Source: Cryptomeria japonica (taxonomy: Eukaryota > Streptophyta > Pinopsida > Cupressales > Cupressaceae). From it: 64,000 nt of DNA. The DNA lies in NCBI RefSeq assembly GCF_030272615.1, contig NC_081415.1:598613335-598677334 (forward strand), written 5' to 3'. The number at the start of each line of letters is the position of its first letter. Positions within the stretch are counted from its first letter, which is position 1. Below, in pieces: positions 24,111 through 34,480 of this stretch. The notes beneath the pieces are model-generated. The model ran no database searches. It worked only from the letters and a program-made list of their open reading frames with translations, and was not told the origin of the DNA. Both the position numbers and the translations under genes were made by a program.

Positions 24111-24427
24111 TGCATATGAGCCTTTCAAACCCACTCGGGGGTAAAATAGCCCTAAGTTGGCCTTATTTTGAGGAAAAATGAAAACCTTTAAAGGATAAAA
24201 TCAGTAATTTTCTACATTGCCGACCCCAATCTGTGCAAACCTTCTTGTTATTTGTGCCTAAATCTATGCATGAGAGGAGTCCAAACCCACTCAGCAAGAG
24301 AAGAGCACCTTAAGTCAGCTAGAAGGAAGGTAAATTCATCAATTTAATAAACAATTATTGGGTTGGCTGACCTATGGAGGTGAAATGAAGGCAAAGGTAA
24401 AAAGGAAGCATATAAAACAAAGATCAA

Positions 24428-26520
24428 ATGCTCATCAAATTCAATTTGCAACCAATTAAGAGGAGAAGAATTAGGGAGCAAGTCTGTGAATTAGGGTATA
24501 AAATCATATTAAATTTATTTGTGATGCATTATTTGTTTTTCATTTCATTCACGATATGTTCTTTCTTGCTTTCAGGATGTGAGGACTTCATTACAAGGAA
24601 AAGAACACCTTACCCAGCACGTAGAGCATGCCAACATCATGCTTCAATGCAAGGATGAAGACACTTGATGAAAGGAGGCTTCAAGGCATGAAAGAGGACA
24701 TTGGCATCATGGAGGGTTTTCACATCAATATCAACACCAAGATTCTCGAGTTTAGGATGGCAACATGAGGAGCTAAACCTATTCAAAGCTTTCAACAATG
24801 CAATACAAAGGAAGGAGCATCTCAAGGCACAAGGACAATGTCAAATGATGATCAAGATATTATGAGGATTCAACAAGGAAGAAACAAAAGACTATCTTGC
24901 ATTCCCTTCGAAAATCCAAGAATAGCAATCAGTAGAATAAGGAGAAATCAATAAGGATTGCTTTAAAATGAACGGATCTACAACACGATAGGCCATATGT
25001 AAGACATCAATCACCAATGATCAAGGTATTCAAGTCAGAGTTACAAAGGTGATCAAGGTTGGATAGATCAAGAATAAGTGGGTTCTACATCAAGCATAGG
25101 CATTACAAAGTCTATATCAAACATATTCACCAAGGTGAATTACCCCACAGAGAGGTAGATTTTTGAATCTCAAAGAGGATTTCATCAAAGCAAGCCATTC
25201 AAGTCAAGTATATGCACCATGAAGTTGAAGCAAGCATCATCAGTATGGAGATGCAACAAAAGGAGGACCAAGCATCATCAAACATATACTTCATTAAGCA
25301 CACGGTCACATAAAAGGATCAAGAACTATCAGGAAGATGGAAGGACACAAACATGATCAAGCAGATAGTTTCAGAAGAATTAATCAAAAGCTAAGGACTT
25401 GATCATCTAGATGATACAATTTGGGAATATGTCTTACCACCTTCATCATGTTGAGAAAACTAGATAACGTTGAGTATCAAGAGATATTGCTCAATCACAT
25501 AAGCTTTGTGATGATCGACTTGGCAAGTTGAGTTGGTATCCAATCATCGTCAACCTAATCAAGTGAAGCCACATTGACATGTCCAAGTTCATCGTACTTG
25601 ATTCATCTAATGAATGAGCTAGTGACACATTGCAATGCATCAAAGTTTGTTCAAGCATACCTAACCTATTTCCTCATTGGTTAGAATTCAAGGTGGAAAT
25701 GTGTCCTATTCAATGTAATTATTTAATTGGCTAGAATGGAGTTTGTTATAACAAGCCCTAATTAGGGTTTCACTATATTACCTCGACTGTTGATTTGATA
25801 GTCAATCTGGGTCATTCATTATAATGGGGGTCTATAAAAGGCCTAGCCTTTTCATTTGTAAAGGTTAATAGTTGCTAGTCAACAATTAATAGTTCATAGA
25901 TAGCAGTTAGATAGCAAGTATAGTAGAGTAGGAGGAAAGAAGGAATTGTTGCCAAGACTTGTTGATTTTAATACATGATCTTCATTAAAGCATGGTGGAT
26001 TTCTACATGTAATTTCTACATGTTGCATGGCTTCTTGTTACTTCTCAAGTTTAGATAAATTTCATATATTGCAATGGAGAAATGGGATGATTTCTTGATG
26101 GAATTCATGTTCATACTATTTGTAATTTGTTGGTTGTAAGTTGCAATGTATGGTTAGTCTGAACTTCATTAAGCATAAGTTTAATTGTGAATGTTCACTT
26201 AAATTGCGCTAGTTTTGGGTATTCGAATGAATGTTCATGATATGAAAACCCTTCGTTATTCCTTAGAAGATTGCATTAGTTTTGTGTACTTGTTTCTACA
26301 TGTCAAAGCAAAGCTTGATTATGGAATTCGTCTATCAAATCATCATCCGTTATTGTCACTGTTCTTAGGATTAAATTAGATCTCCAAACCCTTTATCTCT
26401 TTTGTCTTTTATTTTCCAAGCAAGTTAGTGTAGAGTCCAAGTTCCGGTAGAGTTCAAGAAAAATGTAAGCCCCCTTGCGATTCCAGCAAAATCACACCAT
26501 ATTCACTAAGTCTATCAAAT
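24428..26520 (+). mobile_element. Probable Ty3-gypsy-type LTR, boundaries unknown
   Basis: The region has the character of a long LTR. There is a TATA box with flank (GGTCTATAAAAGGCCTAGCC, about 25829-25848), preceded by AACAAGCCCTAATTAGGG and followed by a leader-like stretch. Near 26460 come AAATGTAAGCCCCCTTGCGA and TTCCAGCAAAATCACACC, which could be an LTR end and a degenerate primer site. There are no long frames. I could not identify terminal TG/CA or a target duplication, so the ends are approximate. Confidence 0.4.
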
Positions 26521-26529
26521 GCAATTAAG

Positions 26530-28990
26530 TTGTATAGTTCGTATTGTAAACCTTGGAGTTGCTTTGATTGATCACTTTGTTTAGCATTCAAAGTTTCTTT
26601 GTTCAAGAGATGGTAGAATACCTTGGTATTTTATTGTGTTCGCGGTGCATAAAAAAACATCAATAGGTGGTTCTAGATGAAAGATATTTGTGGGTTTGCA
26701 TGCATGTTTGCTGCATGATTCAAGGAGGTTGTTTGCAACTTTCTCGTTGAGGAGATGTTGGTATGCAATCATTAGTCCCTCATCATCTCTACAATATTTT
26801 CTTGGTGGATTCCTTGACTAGTGGAATTGTTTGGCAAATCGGATTTGGAGTTGATTTGGTGTCTTTGTCTTGAGATCCATATGTTATTTCTTTGTATCTC
26901 AATTTGCAAGTTATTGATGTGATGATGAGTTTTACATGCGTCATTGTTTTAGATCGACAAGTTACGCAGTTGTATGGATTTAATCCACCCATTGGTGATG
27001 TAGAGCCCTTGTTGCTGAGACAGGATCCTTCACTCAAGAACCCCAAAAAAGGACCCTACAACTTCTACAAAGACATCAAGGGTTGGATTGGTTTCAATTT
27101 GATTATTTTCATACCTCTCCCCATACTAAGCCATCTGGACAATGCCAATCCCACAGTGTCTCACAAAAGTCTCTCAGGACTCAAAGGCCACTACACCCAA
27201 CCAAAGGTGGACACACACTTCCTAAGGAAATGGGGACCTCCAATACCTTGATTTACTATCCTATAGGGTTAATATACCTATTCCAATCATCAGACATGAT
27301 GTATTGAGAAAAATTGGTACTGTTGCTACAATTAGGCCTGTCATGCCTAGTAGCCCTGCTAGTCTGAAAAACTTAAGGTTTCTTGTTAATTTCTCAAAAG
27401 ACCTCTGCAACTGAGAGTGGATTTTTTTTAATTCAAGTGATTTCCAAAGGATTCCAGAAGGGTTTGGGAAGATCCAATGTCTAAGGGTTATAAACCCAAC
27501 TTCACTCCTAGGCCTAATAGCCCTAATTAGGCCACCTTAACAAAGGAAGTATACTCAAAACCTGCTGCCTGGGCAAAGTAAGACCTAAGACATGTGGGGG
27601 ACATGGATACAACATAAATTACCAAGTTATAGCCCTTGGTTCCACCGCTATCATCATTTGTGGGGTCGGATGCATACCCAGCCAAGGTGGTCACATAGAG
27701 ATGCCCACCTCTAAAACTTCAAACCCTCGCCTTTACCTGTCACTTCCCTACAAAAGGTCTTGGAAATATTAAATTAAATTGTCACCACTTTCTTCACCCC
27801 AAAGGCCATACAAATCCCTTGAGGTATCAGCAAGAAAAACTCATATTTGCTGTCAAACCCTAGGTAGACTGTCAAATCTGGGGTACCTTCACAAAAAACC
27901 ACTTTTCTCACGGCTCCAGAAGAGTTAGAGGCTCAGAATTGTTGCACTGGAAAGGTAAGACATGTAACTTTCATATTCAAGAGGTTTTATGCCCTGGAGA
28001 AAGCCGTACTGTACGGAATATGGGAAATAGCAGCAAAATGCAGGAAAAAGACATATTTTTATTGGTTTCTTTGTTCACAAAACTTTCATTTTCCTTCAAA
28101 AACCTTGCCAAAGGTTGGAATTCAACCTTTAATGACCCTTCCAATAGTTATTTTGGAAACCAACATGGCGGTTTGGAGGAAGTTGCAATTTTGGGTTAAA
28201 AGTAGTCATAGTTGCGTGACAACTTTTGACAACTTTTGACATTTTGTCCTCCTAAACACACCTAGACACTAATTAACCCCTAAGACACTTAAAACTCTTC
28301 AAATGCACTAAAAATTCCTTCAAGGCATGAATAACCCCAATTTCCATATACCCAAGGTGGTTTATAACACACCTACCTAGGGCATAGGCTTACAAGGTGG
28401 GGTGACTTATTACATCAACATGAAAATAAACCAAAACTATCCTTAAGTGTTTCAAAACCTGAAAACCAATCAAGAGGAGTTTGATTCTTCAAGAATCCCA
28501 TGATTTGAATTTGAAGATGCCCCTGCATCAATTGGCTATAGTGAGATGACTTGAATGTGGACTGTCTATATCCACAAATCTATGGTCATTTGTGCATTGG
28601 TATGTTGCAATGGGATGGGAGGAAGGAATATTAGAGTACCGAGATAGTTATATATTGCCACTCTTAGTGTGGGCCACTATTAAGGGATTCTTGAATGGTC
28701 ATGGAAGGCATACAATTTAGTTTGCAGGAATGAAGTTCCCTCAGAGGGCATGATGCCAAGCTTTTTTTTGGGGAGTTACCTCCCCATTTGATGGGGAAGT
28801 TGCAGCTTTTTGGACAAGACTTGGCTTTGATTGTGAAAATTATGCTTGCATGATTATGAAAGGATATAAGTTTTACACGTAGGATCTAGATGCTTTCTTT
28901 CCTTACCTATGCAGGGAGAGATTTTCCTTCAAATCATGCCCAGCCGAGGTAAACCTCTTTGGAATAATAATAACAAGCATTTCTTTAACA
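26530..28990. other. Intergenic, no gene recognised
   Basis: Moderately complex sequence with short frames only. A 119-codon frame at 26892-27251 and an 86-codon frame at 27939-28199 have no recognisable domain and no supporting context, so neither is called as a gene. I see no repeats with clear ends. Confidence 0.4.
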
Positions 28991-29009
28991 AAGTAAATTA
29001 TATATAAGA

Positions 29010-29260
29010 GCAGTATATACATGGATTTACAAAAGTGTCATGCAGAATGTAGATCTATACCTTGTTACTTAAAAACAAAAGTTCTTCTCCGTGTTCATTT
29101 TTCCATGATATAACTTGACCTCGGGCAACCTTTTGATTGTCAAGAAGTGATTGCCTCAGATGAAAGTAGTGATAAATGTCACTATCAACAAAAGAACAAC
29201 CAATAAATGATAAATTTGCAGTGAGATCATAGTGCCTAAATCAGTCTAAAAGCTTATAAG
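29010..29260 (-). pseudogene. Possible captured exon, unknown protein
   Basis: On the minus strand a reading frame of about 75 codons, interrupted by one stop, runs toward about 29050. It contains the blocks LTANLSFIGCSFVDSDIYHY and RGQVISWKNEHGEEL and ends in AACAAG followed by GTATAG, a possible donor site. It has the amino-acid balance of a real soluble protein, unlike neighbouring frames. I do not recognise the family. It may be a gene fragment carried near the CACTA element's 3' side or a chance frame. Confidence 0.25.
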
Positions 29261-29689
29261 GATCAGAACCAAGCCATATAAGCTTCAAGAACAATTTGAG
29301 AGCATCAAAGTCATCTACCAGACATTAGAAATTGTCAAATCAATGACACATTCATATCAAGCATCTTTACTTTTTTGAAAAGTAGACCACATTTCAGATC
29401 TAGATGACACCATAATGACTTTGATTTCCTCTTGCAAGATATTCCTCCATCATGTATTGCTTCATCGAAGTTCAAATTTTCTTCTTCAAGGGCTCTCAAT
29501 GATTCTCTATATAGGATTCTTCATGGCTATGAGATCCACTTCATTGGGAGGCCTACTTAAACATTTCACATCTGTTTGTGGACTCTCACCTTTCAAACAT
29601 TTCACATCTTATAATTGAGCTTCGCTTTGTTTCGAGAATAGTTTAATATTCTCTACTTAACAGGGCCAACCACGTGAATGTGGAAGCTC

Positions 29690-29950
29690 ATTTGGCCCCT
29701 CCCCCCCCCTAACATCACTCTAAATTCCCCGTTAACATCTAACATTCATTCATTCTTTCATTCACTCTTTCATCCATTATTAAAATATAGCATTCATTCA
29801 TTATCACATAACGTTCATTAACACATAAAATTCATTAACTTTCATTAAAACGCAACATTCATCAATAATCATCAACACATATCATTCATGAACATTCATT
29901 AGCACATAATTACATTCATTACACATAAAAATCAGTCATTATCAAATAAG
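29690..29950. repeat. ATTCATTAACA-type subterminal repeats
   Basis: Variants of ACATTCATTAACACATAA occur more than ten times between about 29730 and 29930, directly beyond the stop codon of CACTA gene 2. CACTA elements characteristically carry degenerate repeats inside their termini that bind the element's DNA-binding protein, so these are candidates. I did not find a convincing CACTA/TAGTG terminal inverted repeat with a 3-bp target duplication at either side. Confidence 0.45.
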
Positions 29951-29961
29951 GTAGATTACAA

Positions 29962-32900
29962 TCATTTCTTTCTTTGTTTTTTTTTTGAAGCTATGAAAAG
30001 ACTAAGTGGAACATCGGTTTCTTCATCATTTCCCCCATCTGCGGATGTTATGCCCTCTTCTCGTGCTCTTGATGTATGCCTAGTCCTATACAAAGGACGA
30101 GGATGCTGAACCAAAGGGGGGTCCTCTGCAATAACAAAGAATTGGGTTAAATTCAATACATTTTTTTATTATTGTTACAAGTATTTCATTAATTTAAAGA
30201 ACACAACCGTTACCTCTTTACCTGATTGGGGAACATCACATTCCTGATGTTGTCTACCTGGATCATGCTCCACTTGGTCACCACCAACTACATGCTCTAA
30301 AATATTAACAATAAAGGTTACATTAATTACTACACTAATTTTCAATTTAAGATGTTTAATTGTATTAATAATTACATAAAAAAATTTGAATAGCAAATGA
30401 ATACCTCCACTACTAGGATGCACATCCGGACCTTCATGCACAGGTTCTGTTCCACGATTATCATGCTGCATTGCAATGTCACGCGCAGTGTTATCATTGC
30501 TTGCTTATTTAAAAAAAATATAGTCACTTTATGTTGAAACTTAACATCAAATAGATTATTGGTTAAGTATTCAATTTGAAATAATTTTCATTTAGCTTAA
30601 TTACCATTGTGACAGATGCATCAGAATCTCGTGTTTGCCCACTCAATTCTCATAGCCATTCAGCCACGGCTATATAGCCTTGTCGGTAGCCAATTCTCTT
30701 GTCATCTTCCATGGGCGCTCTATTGAATTCAGAGCCTTGCATTTTTGCTTAGTATTGTGAATTTTGCTTGTATTGTTTGATCAAAAAAAAATTGTTTACA
30801 ATTTATAAATATTTTGATGTGATACTTAATTTACTGATTCTTAAAATTCATGCGGCAAGTTTCATATAACCACCAGAGCTGAGTTTGTGTTGCCCATGCT
30901 TTTCTTGTCTTGCCTTGGTTGCCTTTGACGTGTCACTCAATCTATGAAAAGTTTGAAATATGTTAGATTATATAAATATAATGAATAATTAGTACATATT
31001 CACATTCTTAATAGTATCACATACCTTCTTCTAGCATCTGGTGGTGTATTTCCTTTTTTCCTTTCAATTCTCTCCTTTGCATCCAAAATCAGGTCCTTCC
31101 ACTCCCTCTCTGGAATCATGGGGGGACGCTCATACTTTACATTCTTCTCTAAATGTGTCCTGTATTGGTCCCTCACATACTTCAGATATGTGCCAGCTTT
31201 TTCCAGGAGCTTAGTCTTGTCAAATGTGTCATTTCCAAACAACCCTACCATATGGTTTGTGAGTTCATCTTTTAACTTTTTTTCTTGGTCATTTCTCCTT
31301 TAAAGCAAAAACAAACCTGTTAGATTTAGAAAGAAACTGAAGCTACCTTTGATATAGTTCAAGAAATGGATAAAAGGAAAACTATTATAGCAATGATATG
31401 AAATCAAAATAGTGGATAAGGGTTAGTTCACGTATGATGTTCCACCTTTTACGTATGGTGGGCCCAAATATCTACAATGAAATGTCATTAAGATTTTTAT
31501 AAAAAATATCATTTCCTGCAAAAAAAACATGGGATCATTAGTCCAAAATGAGTGATCAGTAAGTAAATTACAATTAGACTATATATAATAATATTTTTAA
31601 AGTACCTGTAACCTTCTGTATCTTCAAGGGAATCAATTCTTCGTCGCTCACCACCAATGTGGCCTGCAACGTTCCCGTACTAGCAATATGGGAAGATCCA
31701 GGAAATGATGGTATGTTATCAGTAGAACTTGCCTATGGTGCATCCTCATGTGCATCTCCTGCCACAGTAAATGAATCCACTATGAAATGCCTCCAAGAAA
31801 GAACACTTCAAGGGTAATAAACACATAACAAAAGAGAGAGAAAAAGAGGGATCTACCACCAGTGGGTGGGTCAACACGAGCCAGTGCAACAGATGATGTC
31901 TGCATGCTACGTGTTGCCAACATTGCAGTCGGCAATACAGTTGGGCTCGACCTCGGACCCATGTCAGCACCTGAAGAGTAATACATTAAATATGTAAAAC
32001 ATTAAAAAAGCAAGTTCACAAGTCCAAAAGAGTGGTTTTAATATATAGAACATGGTCATCACCTAAACTACTCGCAATACCCTGATCATCGCCACCAGGA
32101 TGATGAGGCCCTATAAATTTCTGTAAAAACAACACATACATATTTTAGTTAATGACACAAAAGAGATAAAAATATAAACCATTATTGAACTTTTGTTATG
32201 ATTAAAGCTTTCATTACTGCTTACTTGCAAGTTTTCCATTGTCGTCAACAATAGTTGCACCCTCTTTGTTATCTCATCAGTCTGAGGACTTATGGTTGCC
32301 AAATCAAGAATCTCTTGCCTAGTTTTTCTAATATTCTTTTGTACAAATTGCATAGGGTTTGCGGTAAGTGCGATGTCATCAGTGCATAACACTGTCGAGT
32401 GCCCCACATCCCTATGGAGGTGCTGAGGTACTGCAGGTTCCTTTCCCTTATCCCGAACATCTGTCTGTGACAAGAATATAATTAACACTATCAAAATTAC
32501 TTCAAAACACTCAAGAAAAGATCATAATGTAACAGTTTGATTCTATCTAATTTGTACAATTACAATGAGGTTTACCCGCTCCATAGAAGTGTCGGGACCT
32601 ACACCCCTATCTGTGCTATGTGGTGGAACCATGTGGCCCTATGACAAAGAAAAAATATAAAAACGTTAGCGAAATGAAACCAATAGACTTAGCAAAAAAA
32701 CTTAATAATACAATGGTTTATTGGATTCATTAATTGGAAGTTGGCTTAAATGGTATATATATAGTACGTACCACCCCCATGATAGTAACTTTGTTTGTAT
32801 CTATACAATTCAAATTGTAATCGATTAGCAGCTCTTCCCCTGCACTTATTGATTTTATCGCACATACAAACACACAATTTCCCTCACTTGCCTCAAATAT

Positions 32901-33814
32901 GCAATTGGGTTGCTTATTAGTTGACCCAGGTCATGTACTATTTATAAAACCTGCAATATTCCCTGTTGCTTTTGGCCTTCCATCAATGTATACAGCCACT
33001 CGTTTACTTTGATCATTATCTTTTTGTTGTATATAATTGGCTGACAGTGCATACCTACGCATACTTTTTTTATATCAAACAATCTGCATCCAATCATTAT
33101 AATTGTAACAAGGTCCAACAAACTCCATCAATTCAGCAACTTTGTTGTAACAGACCTTTATGTTGTCCATGGAAAATATGCCCAAACCATGTAACGATGA
33201 AGGTGCTATGCAATATATCATCTCATTAACACAAAAATTAGTCTTTATTGGAGGAAGTTCCTTGGGTACACATTGTTTCAGTAGATGTTTGTACCTCAAG
33301 GGCACCTCAATGTCACCTTTGGTCTCATCATCATAAGAACATGACCCCCCTTGAGCAAGAAAAAATTCCATGCATTTATTGAATTTTCTTCTAATCTTTT
33401 GACCCCTAGTTGCTCTCTATTTGAGATCTACTACATGTCTCACTTTCCTCTTCTATTCCTGCATTTCCCTCACTCGAGGAAGACACATCTGACAAATACC
33501 TATTTGGTGATACCTGTGCACCATCAAATGAGAGGGTTAGTTGGTACTGAGAGAGATATTTTGCAAATGAGGGTAATATTGATGAAGAAGTCGGCCATAA
33601 AGTTGATGTTGAGATTAAAATTTGAGTAAGTCCAACTGGGGCCTCAAGTGTTGATAACTGTATTAGATTTGCTGTTATTGTTGATGTTTGAAAAACTGAG
33701 GAAGTTTGTTTTTCTTGTAATTTTTTAAAAATATATTATTTCTATAAGGTGTATTGACTTATACCTGTCGATCCATGAGACTGTGCAGGATCCTCGTCAA
33801 AGGGGTTCAGGTTC
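29962..33814 (-). pseudogene. CACTA gene 2: SET-like domain joined to Transposase_24-like domain
   Basis: About fourteen exons can be traced on the minus strand, mostly with GT-AG edges and phases that agree over the middle: 33814-33765, 33513-32772, 32638-32576, 32464-32225, 32120-32063, 31970-31857, 31758-31613, 31471-31432, 31297-31025, 30941-about 30845, 30747-30605, about 30500-30405, 30296-30222, 30125-29962. Exon 2 encodes a SET-type domain: SSLHGLGIFSMDNIK, NIAGFINST, NKQPNCIFE and AGEELLIDYN. The usual NHS of the active site reads NST. Exon 9 resembles Transposase_24 (PF03004): VRDQYRTHLEKN, RPPMIPEREWKDL. Exon 10 adds LSDTSKATKARQEKHGQHKL. The end is basic (KKKQRKK), a possible nuclear signal. 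In-frame TGA codons at 33075 and 32931, and a frameshift near 33420, break it. The SET-exon donor (GTACGT) and next exon are in phase, suggesting one fused product. Confidence 0.6.
32772..33513 (-). other. SET-domain exon within CACTA gene 2
   Basis: SET domains transfer methyl groups from S-adenosylmethionine to lysines, usually on histones. This exon starts with a Ser/Glu-rich segment (YLSDVSSSSEGNAG), then after a frame change reads RGQKIRRKFNKCMEFFLAQ. The SET core follows from HGLGIF near 33200 to EELLIDYN near 32820 in a single frame that crosses two TGA codons, each explained by CGA to TGA. The Asp-Tyr of the last SET motif is kept, but the conserved Asn-His-Ser is altered to Asn-Ser, so catalysis is doubtful even in the ancestor. 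I rate the domain identity higher than the fusion itself. Confidence 0.65.
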
Positions 33815-33839
33815 CTGCACCAACAATTGAGCATCATAA

Positions 33840-34130
33840 GCATTACATTTGTAATTTGATAAACAATAAATACTGCAGTATCATAAGCATCATAAGCATC
33901 ACATATGTATCATCATATATGTAATTGAGCATCATAAGAATCACATATGTATCATCATAAACATGTAATCCATCACATACGTATCATAAATCACCATCCA
34001 TCACATAGCTAATAAGTAGTCCACATTCCATAAATAAACACAAAGTTCAAAAAATGTCACATGTATCATCATAAGCATGTAATCCATCACATATGTATTT
34101 TAAATCACCATCTATCACATAGCTAGAGGT
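33840..34130. repeat. CATCATAAGCATCACATATG minisatellite
   Basis: Between CACTA genes 1 and 2, units of the form CATCATAAGCATCACATATG with TATCATCATA spacers repeat about eight times with variation, including CATGTAATCCATCACATA twice. It lies just upstream of gene 2, so it could be a promoter-proximal repeat. I see no coding potential. Confidence 0.6.
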
Positions 34131-34304
34131 GCATCATGAATTAATTAAGTAATGGCATTAGAATTCAAAACTTATGAATTATTTATGTAACCATATAAGT
34201 CAAATCAATTTCTATCAAGATATCAATATTAAATAGATAACATAATAATCGCATCTCATACATTTCATTCATGTCATTGATCTTCTTCTTCATCCAACTC
34301 ATCA

Positions 34305-34311
34305 TCATGAC

Positions 34312-34374
<63 letters not shown>

Positions 34375-34480
34375 CGTCGTCGTCGTCGTCATTGTGTTCG
34401 TCATCGTCATCATAATCACCATCACCGACACCATCACCATCACCATCACCATCATCATCAGCAGCAGCACCATCATCATC
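34305..34480. repeat. ATC/ATG trinucleotide microsatellite encoding poly-Asp
   Basis: About 20 uninterrupted ATC triplets (34311-34370), then CGTCGTCGTCGTC, then imperfect CATCAC/CATCAT units. On the minus strand this is in frame with CACTA gene 1 and encodes its Asp-rich C-terminus. On the other frames it gives poly-Met and poly-Ile shadows. The run length is likely variable between individuals. Confidence 0.85.

Noticed and set aside
23925-24119. Leu/Ser-rich 64-codon frame
   Set aside because: Produced by the polypyrimidine tract, with no start context or other support.
26892-27251. 119-codon plus-strand frame
   Set aside because: No recognisable motif, no splice or promoter support, ordinary length for chance in this window.
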